Assembly (NCBI GenBank): GCA_945881885.1
Contig: CAMCVI010000014.1
Location: 1 to 34,528 of the forward strand
DNA length: 34,528 bases
Direction: 5' to 3'
DNA from: Chryseobacterium gleum
Lineage (GTDB): Bacteria; Bacteroidota; Bacteroidia; Flavobacteriales; Flavobacteriaceae
This document shows positions 25,930-33,789 of the stretch, piece by piece; position 1 is the first letter of the stretch; each line of letters opens with the position of its first letter. Under the pieces are notes generated by a model that did not search any database, was not told the DNA's origin, and was given only the letters and a program-made list of their open reading frames with translations. A program made the position numbers and the translations under genes.

Positions 25930-26259
25930 ATGCAAGTAAACTTACCAGAAAAAAGATATTATGGCATTGGCGAATTGGCGAAAGCTTTTGATGTAAACGC
26001 ATCATTAATTCGTTTTTGGGATAAAGAATTTGATGAAATCAATCCTAAAAAAAATGCTAAAGGCGACAGAATGTTTCGTCCAGATGATGTAAAAGTATTG
26101 CAAATGATTTACCATTTGGTAAAAGAACGCGGTTTTACTTTAGAAGGTGCTAAAATTCATTTGAAGGAAGGAAAAAAGAAAACCTTAGACAATTTTGAAA
26201 TCATAAATAAATTAGAAGGCATAAAAAATAAATTACAAGAAATGAAAAACGGACTTTGA
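25930..26259 (+). CDS. MerR-family transcriptional regulator
   Basis: 109 aa. The N-terminal winged helix-turn-helix (residues ~10-75) reads YYGIGELAKAFDVNASLIRFWDKEF, then MFRPDDVKVLQMIYHLVKERGFTLEGAKIHL, a typical MerR DNA-binding domain. The C-terminus is a short charged helix (EIINKLEGIKNKLQEMKNGL) suited to dimerisation. There is no metal-binding Cys and no ligand domain, so the signal it senses is not visible. It sits between the M23 peptidase gene (42 nt upstream) and lemA (77 nt downstream), and could regulate this envelope cluster. Confidence 0.92.
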   Translation: MQVNLPEKRYYGIGELAKAFDVNASLIRFWDKEFDEINPKKNAKGDRMFRPDDVKVLQMIYHLVKERGFTLEGAKIHLKEGKKKTLDNFEIINKLEGIKNKLQEMKNGL

Positions 26260-26336
26260 TTTAGTTATCAGCGTTCAATAATTAGTAAACAGTAAAAAAT
26301 TATCAATAAAATAAATTAACTTAAAATCAATAAAAC

Positions 26337-26918
26337 ATGAAAAAATTTGCTCCCGTATTAGTTATCGTAGGTATTATTATCTTAGGATTTTTATACTTCA
26401 TGAATGTAAAAAACAAAGCTTTAGTATTTAGTCAAGCCACAGAAAAAGAATGGGGAAATGTAAATACTGCTTACCAAAGACGACTTGATTTAATTGACAA
26501 TTTAGTCAATACCGTAAAAGGTGCTGCCGATTTTGAAAAAAGCACTTTAACCGCAGTTGTAGAAGCAAGAGCAAAAGCAACATCGGTAACTATCGATCCA
26601 AAAAATATTACTCCAGCGCAATTAGATCAATTTAACCAAGCGCAAAGTGGTATTACTAGTTCATTATCTAAACTTTTAGTTAGCGTTGAAGCCTATCCGC
26701 AATTAAGAGCAACAGAAAATTTTAAACAATTACAAGACGAATTAGCAAGTACAGAAAACCAAATTTTAACTGCTAGAACTCGTTTTAACGAATCAGTATT
26801 AGCATATAATGGTTACGTTTTAGCAATGCCACAAAATATATTTTTAGGTAGTTATACTGAAAAAGCGTACTTTAAAGCTGTTGCTGGAGCAGAAAATGCA
26901 CCGAAAGTAAAATTCTAA
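26337..26918 (+). CDS. LemA family protein
   Basis: 193 aa. An N-terminal membrane helix (PVLVIVGIIILGFLYFM) is followed by the LemA four-helix domain: EKEWGNVNTAYQRRLDLIDNLVNTVKGA, VEARAKATSV, VSVEAYPQLRATENFKQLQDEL and ENQILTARTRFNESVLAYN. The bulk faces the periplasm. LemA proteins are widespread and their role is unsettled. The next two genes both encode TPM-domain proteins, a common pairing in Bacteroidota, so the three are probably made together. Confidence 0.95.
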   Translation: MKKFAPVLVIVGIIILGFLYFMNVKNKALVFSQATEKEWGNVNTAYQRRLDLIDNLVNTVKGAADFEKSTLTAVVEARAKATSVTIDPKNITPAQLDQFNQAQSGITSSLSKLLVSVEAYPQLRATENFKQLQDELASTENQILTARTRFNESVLAYNGYVLAMPQNIFLGSYTEKAYFKAVAGAENAPKVKF

Positions 26919-26939
26919 TTTAGTAAATCAGTCAAAATA

Positions 26940-27380
26940 ATGTCAGAAAATACGCCTTTTTTATCTGAAACTGAAGAACAAGAAATTGTTGCAGCAATTG
27001 TAATTGCCGAAAAAAATACTTCGGGAGAAATTCGTGTGCATGTAGAGGAAAACAGCACCAAACCTTCAATGGAAAGAGCTAAAGAAGTTTTTCATATCCT
27101 TAAAATGGATGCTACAGAATTGAAAAACGGGGTGCTTTTTTACATTTGTACAGCAACCAAAAGTTTTGCTATTCTTGGTGATAAAGGCATTAATGATTTA
27201 GTAGATTCCGATTTTTGGAATTCTACTAAAGATATAGTGATTGAAAAATTCAAAACTGGACATTATAAAGACGGTTTAATCAAAGGAATTTTAGAAGCTG
27301 GTGAACAACTAAAAAAATATTTTCCTTATAATCATGAAGGTGATATGGATGAATTGTCTAATGAAATTTCAAGAGGATAA
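26940..27380 (+). CDS. TPM-domain protein, short form
   Basis: 146 aa. A TPM (TLP18.3/Psb32/MOLO-1) domain fills most of the chain: PFLSETEEQEIVAAIVIAE, TSGEIRVHVEE, LKNGVLFYICTATKSFAILGDKGIND and FKTGHYKDGLIKGILEAGEQLKKYFP. Unlike the next gene's product it has no signal peptide and no membrane helix, so it appears cytoplasmic or associated through partners. It starts 21 nt after lemA and ends 1 nt before the next ATG. The function is unknown; the operon points to an envelope-related role. Confidence 0.9.
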   Translation: MSENTPFLSETEEQEIVAAIVIAEKNTSGEIRVHVEENSTKPSMERAKEVFHILKMDATELKNGVLFYICTATKSFAILGDKGINDLVDSDFWNSTKDIVIEKFKTGHYKDGLIKGILEAGEQLKKYFPYNHEGDMDELSNEISRG

Positions 27381-27381
27381 T

Positions 27382-28152
27382 ATGAAAAAAATAATCGTTT
27401 TATTCGTTTTAATTTTTGGAACATTTGCTCAAGCTCAATATCAGATTCCTAAAAAACCTAGTTTACAAACATCTGTTTATGACTATGCTAAACTTTTATC
27501 TGATAATGAAAAAACACAGTTAGAAGAAAAACTAGTCAAATATTCAGATTCAACCTCTACTCAAATTGTTGTAATTACAATTGAAGATTTAAATGGGGAC
27601 AATATCGAAACATTAGCTCCAAATTGGGGACAAACTTGGGGGATTGGAGATGCTGAAAAAGACAATGGAATTGTAATATTGCTTTCGAAAAATGATCGAA
27701 AAATTTGGATTTCATCAGGTTATGGAACTGAAGTACAACTTTTAGCAGGTATGACTGGCGAAATTGTTAGAAATGTAATTACACCTGAATTTAAATCAGG
27801 AAATTACTTTAGTGGATTAGATAAAGGAACCAATGCCATTTTTAAAGTCTTAATAGGTAAATACAAAGGCGAACGAAAAAAAGAAAAAGGAAGCGGTATA
27901 CCGATGCTTATTATAATTATTGGAGTAATAGTATTCTTAATCATAGCCTCTAAAAACAAAGGAAAAAACGGCGGCAACTCCGGAGGATTTGGCGGTCCCG
28001 ACTTAATGGATATTATTATTTTAAGTAGTTTGGGTCGAAGCGGCGGCGGTTTCGGCGGCGGTTCATCATCTGGTGGTGGATTTGGCGGTGGATTTGGCGG
28101 TGGATTTGGCGGTGGAGGCTTTTCTGGCGGAGGTGCTGGAGGTAGTTGGTAA
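27382..28152 (+). CDS. TPM-domain membrane protein with Gly-rich tail
   Basis: 256 aa from ATG 27382; this start gives a clean signal peptide (MKKIIVLFVLIFGTFAQA-Q), whereas the upstream in-frame option at 27334 overlaps the previous gene. AGAGGA at 27372-27377 could serve as a ribosome-binding site. The TPM domain runs from ~residue 25 to 165 (YDYAKLLSDNEKTQLEEKL, TQIVVITIEDLNG, KDNGIVILLSKNDRKIWIS). It is followed by one transmembrane helix (PMLIIIIGVIVFLIIA) and a tail of about 50 residues made mostly of GGG, GGGF and SGGG. This matches the YgcG/TPM family layout. The domain should lie in the periplasm, the tail in the cytoplasm. A terminator follows. Confidence 0.93.
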   Translation: MKKIIVLFVLIFGTFAQAQYQIPKKPSLQTSVYDYAKLLSDNEKTQLEEKLVKYSDSTSTQIVVITIEDLNGDNIETLAPNWGQTWGIGDAEKDNGIVILLSKNDRKIWISSGYGTEVQLLAGMTGEIVRNVITPEFKSGNYFSGLDKGTNAIFKVLIGKYKGERKKEKGSGIPMLIIIIGVIVFLIIASKNKGKNGGNSGGFGGPDLMDIIILSSLGRSGGGFGGGSSSGGGFGGGFGGGFGGGGFSGGGAGGSW

Positions 28153-28184
28153 TGTTAGTGTTCAGCAGTCAAAATTAAAAATAT

Positions 28185-28218
28185 AAAAAAAACCGATAAT
28201 CACTTATCGGTTTTTTTT
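28185..28218. terminator. Bidirectional terminator between the TPM gene and der
   Basis: CCGATAA (28193-28199), loop TCAC, TTATCGG (28204-28210), extended by eight A on the left and eight T on the right. It lies between convergent genes and starts 32 nt after the TPM stop. Confidence 0.9.
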
Positions 28219-28221
28219 ATG

Positions 28222-29532
28222 CTATTTCTGTCTGAAATAAATGTCTATTGGTACACCACTAAAATTGTAATTTTCACGTAATTTGTTTTCCAAGAAACGC
28301 TTGTACGGTTCTTTTACGTATTGCGGTAGATTGGCAAAAAATACAAACTGAGGTACCGGAGTAGGCAATTGCATACAATATTTAATTTTCACATACTTTC
28401 CTTTTAACGCTGGTGGCGGTTGGTTTTCAATAATTGGCAACATTAAATCGTTGAATTTTGATGTTTGCACTTTTTGTTTTCTGTTTTCAAAAACCTCAAC
28501 AGCTGTTTCTAAAGCTTTCAGCAAACGTTGTTTTTCTGTTGCTGATACAAACAAAATTGGCACATCTGTAAATGGTTGAATTTCTTCTCTAATTTTACGT
28601 TCGTAATCTCTGGCTGTCATGGTGTCTTTTTCAACTAAATCCCATTTGTTCACTAAAATTACAATTCCTTTTCTGTTTTTTTCGGCCAACCAAAAAATAC
28701 TTTGATCTTGTCCTTCAAAACCACGAGTGGCATCAATCACCAAAATACAAACATCAGAATGCTCAATCGCACGTACCGAACGCATTACAGAATAAAATTC
28801 TAAATCTTCTTTTACTTTGGCTTTTCTTCTAATTCCGGCAGTATCTACCAAGTTAAATTCGAAACCAAAACGGTTATATGTCGTATCAATTGCGTCACGA
28901 GTTGTTCCTGCAATATCTGTAACCACAAATCTATCTTCACCAATCAAGGCATTAATAATAGACGATTTTCCAGCATTTGGTCTGCCCACTACTGCAAAAC
29001 GAGGTAATGGATTTTCATCTTCAACTGCTTCAGGCATTTCGGGTAAAACTTCCACTAATTTATCTAACAATTCTCCTGTTCCACTTCCATTCATGGCGCC
29101 AATAGTGAAATATTCACCCAATCCTAAATTGTAAAACTCTAACGCATCTGAAACACGTTTTGAATTATCTACTTTGTTCACGGCTAATAAAACAGGTTTT
29201 GTAACTTTACGTAATAATTTTGCAACTTCATCATCCATCGGCGTAATGCCTTCTTCAACATCTACCATAAAAATGATAGCATCGCACTCGTCTATTGCTA
29301 ATTCTACTTGTTTTCTTATTTCACTCTCAAAAATATCGTCAGAACCCTTAATGTAGCCACCTGTATCAATTACTGAAAATTCTTTTCCATTCCACTCACT
29401 TTTCCCATAATTTCTATCACGCGTAACACCACTAACAGAGTCTACGATGGCATCTCTACGCTGGATTAAACGGTTAAAAAGCGTAGATTTTCCTACATTT
29501 GGTCTTCCTACTATGGCTACAATATTATTCAT
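28222..29532 (-). CDS. der: Ribosome biogenesis GTPase Der (EngA)
   Basis: 436 aa with two tandem GTPase domains and a C-terminal KH-like domain. Domain 1 (from residue ~4): GRPNVGKST, then DTGGY, NKVD; domain 2 (from ~180): GRPNAGKSS, then DTAGIR, NKWDLVE. The KH-like end includes [17 protein letters not shown] and [13 protein letters not shown]. It assists assembly of the 50S subunit in the cytoplasm. It lies downstream of era on the same strand but with its own -7 element (TATCTTTG), 17 nt before the ATG. Confidence 0.98.
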   Translation of the reverse strand: MNNIVAIVGRPNVGKSTLFNRLIQRRDAIVDSVSGVTRDRNYGKSEWNGKEFSVIDTGGYIKGSDDIFESEIRKQVELAIDECDAIIFMVDVEEGITPMDDEVAKLLRKVTKPVLLAVNKVDNSKRVSDALEFYNLGLGEYFTIGAMNGSGTGELLDKLVEVLPEMPEAVEDENPLPRFAVVGRPNAGKSSIINALIGEDRFVVTDIAGTTRDAIDTTYNRFGFEFNLVDTAGIRRKAKVKEDLEFYSVMRSVRAIEHSDVCILVIDATRGFEGQDQSIFWLAEKNRKGIVILVNKWDLVEKDTMTARDYERKIREEIQPFTDVPILFVSATEKQRLLKALETAVEVFENRKQKVQTSKFNDLMLPIIENQPPPALKGKYVKIKYCMQLPTPVPQFVFFANLPQYVKEPYKRFLENKLRENYNFSGVPIDIYFRQK

Positions 29533-29549
29533 TATTCTTAAATTTTGTG

Positions 29550-29557
29550 CAAAGATA
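29550..29557 (-). promoter_or_regulatory. -7 element of der
   Basis: Minus strand TATCTTTG matches TAnnTTTG, 17 nt before the der ATG. A CTTG at 29583-29580 (spacer 22 nt) is a 3/4 match to the -33 TTTG. Confidence 0.55.
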
Positions 29558-29580
29558 GTTTAAAAGTTGGGAGTTTTAAC

Positions 29581-29648
29581 AAGTAATAACAAATGCTTTG
29601 CCCCAAACTGTCTTCTAAATCCTGTAAACTAATTATTTGTTATTACTT
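29581..29648. repeat. 14-bp inverted repeat around the era stop codon
   Basis: AAGTAATAACAAAT (29581-29594) and its exact reverse complement ATTTGTTATTACTT (29635-29648), 40 nt apart. The right arm contains the last codon and stop codon of era. In the era transcript it would form a 14-bp, AU-rich stem with a 40-nt loop; there is no G/C-rich core or T-run, so it is not a standard terminator. Confidence 0.85.
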
Positions 29649-30527
29649 CTGGTTGTATCCAAATCTTCGCAATTGAAAGGCATTGTTTCGCCAATCTTTA
29701 TTCACTTTTACGAAAATTTCGATGTGTATTTGTTTGTCGAAAAACAATTCTAAATCGGCTCGAGCTTGCATACCTACTTTTTTCAAAGCAGCACCTTTAT
29801 GACCGATTATAATTCCTTTCTGAGTTTCGCGTTCAACCATAATGACAGAACGAATTCTTATGATTTTTTCGTCTTCTAAAAACTCCTCGGTTTCCACCTC
29901 AACTGCATACGGAATTTCTTTATCGTAATTTAATAAAATCTTCTCTCTGATGGTTTCATTTACAAAAAAACGTTCAGGTTTGTCTGTTAACGCATCTTTT
30001 GGATAATATGGTGGAGAAATTGGTAACAACTCGACAATACGATTCAAAACTTCTTTAACATTAAAATTTTCTAATGCGGAAATTGGGAAAATTTCAGCAT
30101 TTGGAACCTTTGCTTGCCACGTTTGCACTTGTTCTTCTAACATTTCCTGATTGGACTTATCAATTTTATTCAATAAAAGTAACACTGGAATTTTAGCGTG
30201 AATAATTTTATTAAAAAAGTCCTCGTCTTTTAGTTCCTTCTCACCAATTTCGACCATATAAATTAAAATATCGGCATCAGAAAAAGCACTTTTTACAAAA
30301 TCCATCATACTGGTTTGTAAGTCGTAGGCAGGTTTTATAATTCCTGGTGTATCAGAAAACACAATTTGATAATCTTCATCATTTACGATTCCGAAAATTC
30401 TGTGACGAGTGGTTTGTGCCTTACTTGTGATGATAGATAACTTCTCGCCTACCATAGCATTCATTAAGGTGGATTTTCCTACGTTTGGGTTTCCTATTAT
30501 ATTGACAAAACCTGCTTTATGCGACAT
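29643..30527 (-). CDS. era: GTPase Era
   Basis: 294 aa, normal length. It binds 16S rRNA and assists 30S maturation. The N-terminal GTPase domain shows [21 protein letters not shown] (G1), TTRHR (G2), DTPGI (G3) and LLLNKIDK (G4); the C-terminal KH domain shows VIMVERETQKGIIIGHKGAALKKVG. It starts 16-23 nt after a perfect -7 element and follows a terminator that closes the upstream KTSC gene, so it has its own transcript. Its stop codon lies inside a 14-bp inverted repeat. Confidence 0.98.
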   Translation of the reverse strand: MSHKAGFVNIIGNPNVGKSTLMNAMVGEKLSIITSKAQTTRHRIFGIVNDEDYQIVFSDTPGIIKPAYDLQTSMMDFVKSAFSDADILIYMVEIGEKELKDEDFFNKIIHAKIPVLLLLNKIDKSNQEMLEEQVQTWQAKVPNAEIFPISALENFNVKEVLNRIVELLPISPPYYPKDALTDKPERFFVNETIREKILLNYDKEIPYAVEVETEEFLEDEKIIRIRSVIMVERETQKGIIIGHKGAALKKVGMQARADLELFFDKQIHIEIFVKVNKDWRNNAFQLRRFGYNQK

Positions 30528-30542
30528 ATTTTTTAATTTTTA

Positions 30543-30550
30543 CAAAGGTA
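30543..30550 (-). promoter_or_regulatory. -7 element of era
   Basis: Minus strand TACCTTTG matches TAnnTTTG, ending 15 nt before the ATG (30527). The -33 region is occupied by the terminator of the upstream gene and has no TTTG. Confidence 0.55.
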
Positions 30551-30552
30551 CA

Positions 30553-30581
30553 TAAAAAAGCCACTCGTTTCAGAATGGCTT
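30553..30581 (-). terminator. Terminator of the KTSC/J-like gene
   Basis: On the minus strand AAGCCA (30581-30576) pairs with TGGCTT (30563-30558), extended inward by TTC/GAG, and is followed by a T-run. It ends 3 nt before the era -7 element. Confidence 0.7.
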
Positions 30582-30605
30582 CTTTTACAATATTATGTTA
30601 GTTAT

Positions 30606-31058
30606 TTATTCTGCCGCAACTAATTTACTTGCACTACGGTATAAAAATGCATTATAAATGTGACGACGAGCAAAACGACCAGGTGATTCAGCGTTTACCA
30701 TTTTTACATACGTGTTTCTTGGCACACCAAAGTATTCAAATTTACTTCCATCTGCAAAACTGATGTATAAAACGCCTTTATCCATATGAAAATCGGAAAT
30801 TTGAGAAGTTGTAGTAGTTGCGGTGTATTCTGCTTTTACTTTCTCTCTAGTTTCTGGAGCTATACTTACTAAAAAGTGATAGGCTTCAATAATGTCTTTA
30901 CTTCTTTCTTCAGCTGATAAACGTTCAACTGGATCTGCTATAGTATCAGGATGATCTTCCTTCATACTATTTCTGTATATTGTTTTTAATTCCTTTAATG
31001 TTGCATCTTTGGTAACATTAAGCAACTTTCTGTACCCAATAATTTTCTGTGTAGTCAT
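30606..31058 (-). CDS. J-domain-like plus KTSC domain protein
   Basis: 150 aa. The N-terminal ~75 residues resemble a J-domain: IGYRKLLNVTKDATLKELKTIYR followed by the HPD tripeptide at residues 36-38, which in true J-proteins stimulates DnaK ATPase. The C-terminal ~60 residues are a KTSC domain (DKGVLYISFADGSKFEYFGVPRNTYVKMVNAESPGRF). KTSC domains are small and of unsettled function, sometimes next to RNA-processing proteins. The fusion suggests a DnaK co-chaperone with a specialised substrate-binding end, but this is inference. It has its own promoter and terminator, so it is a single-gene transcript. Confidence 0.88.
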   Translation of the reverse strand: MTTQKIIGYRKLLNVTKDATLKELKTIYRNSMKEDHPDTIADPVERLSAEERSKDIIEAYHFLVSIAPETREKVKAEYTATTTTSQISDFHMDKGVLYISFADGSKFEYFGVPRNTYVKMVNAESPGRFARRHIYNAFLYRSASKLVAAE

Positions 31059-31078
31059 AAATTTTCCAAATAAAAGTG

Positions 31079-31112
31079 CAAAAATAGTGATTAATTATTT
31101 AATTATACCAAA
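31079..31112 (-). promoter_or_regulatory. Promoter of the J-like/KTSC gene
   Basis: Minus strand TTTG (31112-31109), a 22-nt spacer, TATTTTTG (31086-31079), 20 nt before the ATG at 31058. Both halves match the Bacteroidota consensus. Confidence 0.65.
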
Positions 31113-31219
31113 AAAAAGAACCAATACTAAAACTTAATCATTTGTTGATGAATTAATTAAATAGATAAAAAGCTGCCTATTTCAGAAAACTTTCTAGTTG
31201 AATATTCATACAATATCTA

Positions 31220-32401
31220 TTACAATTTATTTAAATTACTTTTAATGGTTGAAACGTATTCGTGGGGTGTTTTTCCAACAACATCTTTAAAACAACTAAA
31301 AAATGGATTATAAGAAAAAAATCCTACTTTTCTAGCTAGCGAATCCAAGGTATTAGACGCTAAATAATTATTATTAATTAGTTCTAATGAATTTTGAATT
31401 CTAGATATTTTCTTATAATCTGAGAAGGATATTTCAGCATGGTATTTAAAAATAAAAGTTAAATGACTTTTAGGAATATTTAACACTTGAGCTAAGTCTT
31501 TAATAGAAAAATTAGGATTAATAAAATAGCTGTTGTTGTACAAAACAACGTTTAATTCAAAAATGTATCTTTCAATTTTAGAACTTATTTTTTCTTTTAG
31601 CACTTGGTCATGAATATTGTTTATTTGAAATTTTGAATTTAAATTCCAATAGTTGTTATAATATGAATCAGGATTTATTTTAGAGGGTTCTATCTGAAAC
31701 TTATAATAACCGTAAAGTATTTCTGGATACGATAAAATTATTACAAATAATACAATATAAACTAGTGCAGTTGTCCAAAGATACTCTACAGAATGGCCTA
31801 TAATTATAGGTTCAAAAAATAAATATTGCCTATAGTAAACAAAATAGAATCGAAAAACATTAAAAACTAGGACGCTAAATAATAAGATAGACCATTTCTT
31901 AATTAATTTATTTTGAGTCATTACTATACTTAAAGTTGCTTTCTTATTCCAAACATTTTTTTTAAGTAGTAAAAATATCTTTCTAAGATAAATTATTGAA
32001 TAAATCGCAAAAAATTGACTAAAAAAATAATTTAATTTACAACCAAATAGGGTGTCGAATAGTAAAATTTTTCTTTCTAATATTGCTAAAAACACAAATA
32101 TAACATGCATAAAATCTTTAAAAAAAAAACGCTGATGACCTCTAATTAAATATTTAAAATATAAATAAAAACAGGGTACAAATAAAGCAAGATAAATATT
32201 ACTTTTTGCATAAAAAGCCTTTAAATCAGGGTTGTTATAAATACCTGCAATTCCAGCAATTAGCAAAAGTGTACTTGAAATAAAAAACATAAACATTAAA
32301 AAAGAATTTAATATTCTGTTGTATTTAGGATTTTTGAGAGTCAAAAATATTAGAATATAACCTAAAAAACCTGAAAAAGCTAGTGCAATGTTTGATGTCA
32401 T
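31220..32401 (-). CDS. Membrane-bound AraC-family transcriptional regulator
   Basis: 393 aa from ATG at 32401; a GTG three codons upstream (32410) would give 396. The N-terminal ~235 residues are very hydrophobic with about seven predicted membrane helices (LAFSGFLGYILIFLTL, FMFFISSTLLLIAGIAGIY, YLALFVPCFYLYFKYL and so on). The C-terminal ~110 form an AraC-type double HTH (FSIKDLAQVLNIPKSHLTFIF, then DSLARKVGFFSYNPFFSCFKDVVGKTPHEYV). It is a one-component regulator: the membrane part presumably senses a signal and the HTH part binds DNA. The codons are unusually rich in A/T even for this genome. It diverges from the surface-protein cassette across a 256-bp repeat-rich control region, so that cassette is the obvious candidate target. 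Confidence 0.92.
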   Translation of the reverse strand: MTSNIALAFSGFLGYILIFLTLKNPKYNRILNSFLMFMFFISSTLLLIAGIAGIYNNPDLKAFYAKSNIYLALFVPCFYLYFKYLIRGHQRFFFKDFMHVIFVFLAILERKILLFDTLFGCKLNYFFSQFFAIYSIIYLRKIFLLLKKNVWNKKATLSIVMTQNKLIKKWSILLFSVLVFNVFRFYFVYYRQYLFFEPIIIGHSVEYLWTTALVYIVLFVIILSYPEILYGYYKFQIEPSKINPDSYYNNYWNLNSKFQINNIHDQVLKEKISSKIERYIFELNVVLYNNSYFINPNFSIKDLAQVLNIPKSHLTFIFKYHAEISFSDYKKISRIQNSLELINNNYLASNTLDSLARKVGFFSYNPFFSCFKDVVGKTPHEYVSTIKSNLNKL

Positions 32402-32489
32402 TTGGGTCACTTTAGTTAATAATTATTTTATATATTGTATACCAGTATGTTCTAAATAAATCTTCCGTTTTTGATTTTTCATAAATTCA

Positions 32490-32508
32490 AAATTAAATAA
32501 TTTAATTT
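32490..32508. repeat. 19-bp A/T palindrome in the divergent control region
   Basis: AAATTAAAT, one A, ATTTAATTT: perfect 9-1-9 inverted repeat. A possible operator, but all A/T, so chance is not excluded. Confidence 0.7.
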
Positions 32509-32536
32509 AGTCAGAAAAAAAAATTAGTAGAAGTAT

Positions 32537-32573
32537 TTACTAAAAATTGAAAATAATTACTAAAAATTGAAAA
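32537..32573. repeat. 17-bp direct repeat, 20-bp period, in the divergent control region
   Basis: TTACTAAAAATTGAAAA is repeated exactly at 32537-32553 and 32557-32573. The 20-bp period is about two helical turns, the spacing expected when two subunits bind the same face of DNA, as AraC-type regulators often do. Confidence 0.85.
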
Positions 32574-32597
32574 ATAAAAAAACAATGGTTTTAATTT

Positions 32598-32613
32598 TTT
32601 CAATCAATTGAAA
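32598..32613. repeat. TTTCAAT-CA-ATTGAAA palindrome
   Basis: 7-2-7 inverted repeat. Its right arm ATTGAAA also occurs inside each copy of the 17-bp direct repeat, so the three sites share a core. It lies ~54 nt before the T9SS-sorted protein's ATG, next to a near-consensus -7 TAATATTG (32631-32638). Confidence 0.75.
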
Positions 32614-32666
32614 TTTTTAAAAATTTATTTTAATATTGCATAAAAAATTGGTAAACCTATTGCGCG

Positions 32667-33155
32667 ATGAAATCAATTTTTACGATCAAATTAATTTTAT
32701 TTTTATTAATTTCTACCTTGAGTTATTCACAAAAAATGCATCATCAAATGGTTAGTGCTCAAGGAGGTACTGCAACCATACAATCAGTATTAGTAGTTAA
32801 GTATACTATTGGTCAGCAATCTATTATAGGTACCAAAACAGGAAATGTAATTGTCCAACAAGGCTTTCAACAAAGCAATTGGGATAAAATTATAGCTAAA
32901 AATGAAGTTATTGTAAATACCATAACGTATCCAAATCCATACGTGGATACCATCAACTTTCAATTTTCACAATCTATTGGTGACAATGTTTCTTTATTGG
33001 TTTATGATGTGTTGGGTCGTCAAGTATATTCCAATACGCTTCAGGTATTCGACAACAAAACCAGTGTGAATCTTCAAGTGTTACAAAGCGCAGAATATTT
33101 TGTACAACTTTCTAACAACTCATTTACCTACCACACTAAAATAATTAAAAATTAA
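32667..33155 (+). CDS. Small secreted protein with type IX sorting domain (type A CTD)
   Basis: 162 aa. Signal peptide ~1-21 (ending STLSYS-Q). The short mature N-part (MVSAQGGTATIQSVLVVKYT, then IGQQSIIGTKTGNVIVQQGFQQ) resembles a motif common at the start of flavobacterial T9SS-exported proteins. Residues ~85-162 are a type A CTD: TYPNPYVDTINFQFS, VYDVLGRQVYSN and YFVQLSNNSFTYHTKIIKN. The CTD directs export across the outer membrane by the type IX system, after which it is usually removed or attached to the surface, leaving only ~60 residues of cargo. It is the first gene of a tight three-gene cassette (6 nt to the next). Confidence 0.9.
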   Translation: MKSIFTIKLILFLLISTLSYSQKMHHQMVSAQGGTATIQSVLVVKYTIGQQSIIGTKTGNVIVQQGFQQSNWDKIIAKNEVIVNTITYPNPYVDTINFQFSQSIGDNVSLLVYDVLGRQVYSNTLQVFDNKTSVNLQVLQSAEYFVQLSNNSFTYHTKIIKN

Positions 33156-33161
33156 AATAAC

Positions 33162-33779
33162 ATGATTAAAAAATACTTACTTCTTTTACTTCTATTTTCG
33201 GGAAGTTATGTACAAGCCCAAGAAGTGTTTCTTACTGCTGGAAAAAACTTCACGAAATACGATTATAAAAACTCACTTGGAGTGTCAAATCCTAATTTAA
33301 GAAGCGGCGACGGTTCTTTTTATCAGTTAGGTATGGCTTTTAATTTAGGTTCTGAAGAATTGAATTATGCCGTAAGTTTAGTTTATAACCAATTAAATGC
33401 TGTGGGTGGTTCAAGAGTGTCTAATTATGCTTGGAATACAAATTACGTAGGCATTCAAAACGAACTCAATTATATTCTGTATCAAAATTATGATTACTTC
33501 AAAGTAAAAACAAAATTAGGATGTGCTACTTCAACTATAATTAAAGGCGAGCAATATATCAATAATGTGATGTATGACATTTCCAAAAATGAAGAGTTTA
33601 AAGGATTACTATTACAACCAAACATTGGTATTGACTTTCATTATTCCATAAATAGGGGCATGGAAATTTCTTTAGGATATGAATATTCCAAAGCATTTAA
33701 TGTTTCTAATACTTCTGCCGAAAAATTGTCTTTTACAAATAATCAAATCCATTTTGGATTACATTTTCCAATATATTAA
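33162..33779 (+). CDS. Outer-membrane beta-barrel protein
   Basis: 205 aa. A signal peptide (MIKKYLLLLLLFSGSYVQA-Q) is followed by repeated amphipathic strands with aromatic ends (FYQLGMAFNLG, YAVSLVYNQLNAV, NYVGIQNELNYILY, IGIDFHYSINRGMEISLGYEYS) and the C-terminal strand IHFGLHFPIY. This fits an 8-stranded barrel of the OmpA/PorT-like kind. No plug or peptidoglycan-binding domain. It lies 6 nt after the T9SS-sorted gene and 10 nt before the collagen-like gene, so all three are surface or outer-membrane products of one transcript. The precise role is unknown. Confidence 0.85.
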   Translation: MIKKYLLLLLLFSGSYVQAQEVFLTAGKNFTKYDYKNSLGVSNPNLRSGDGSFYQLGMAFNLGSEELNYAVSLVYNQLNAVGGSRVSNYAWNTNYVGIQNELNYILYQNYDYFKVKTKLGCATSTIIKGEQYINNVMYDISKNEEFKGLLLQPNIGIDFHYSINRGMEISLGYEYSKAFNVSNTSAEKLSFTNNQIHFGLHFPIY

Positions 33780-33789
33780 TTAATACGTC

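Noticed and set aside
31120..31219. Possible terminator after the AraC regulator gene
   Set aside because: CTG/CAG pairing near AGCTTTTT is too short to call; no convincing hairpin.
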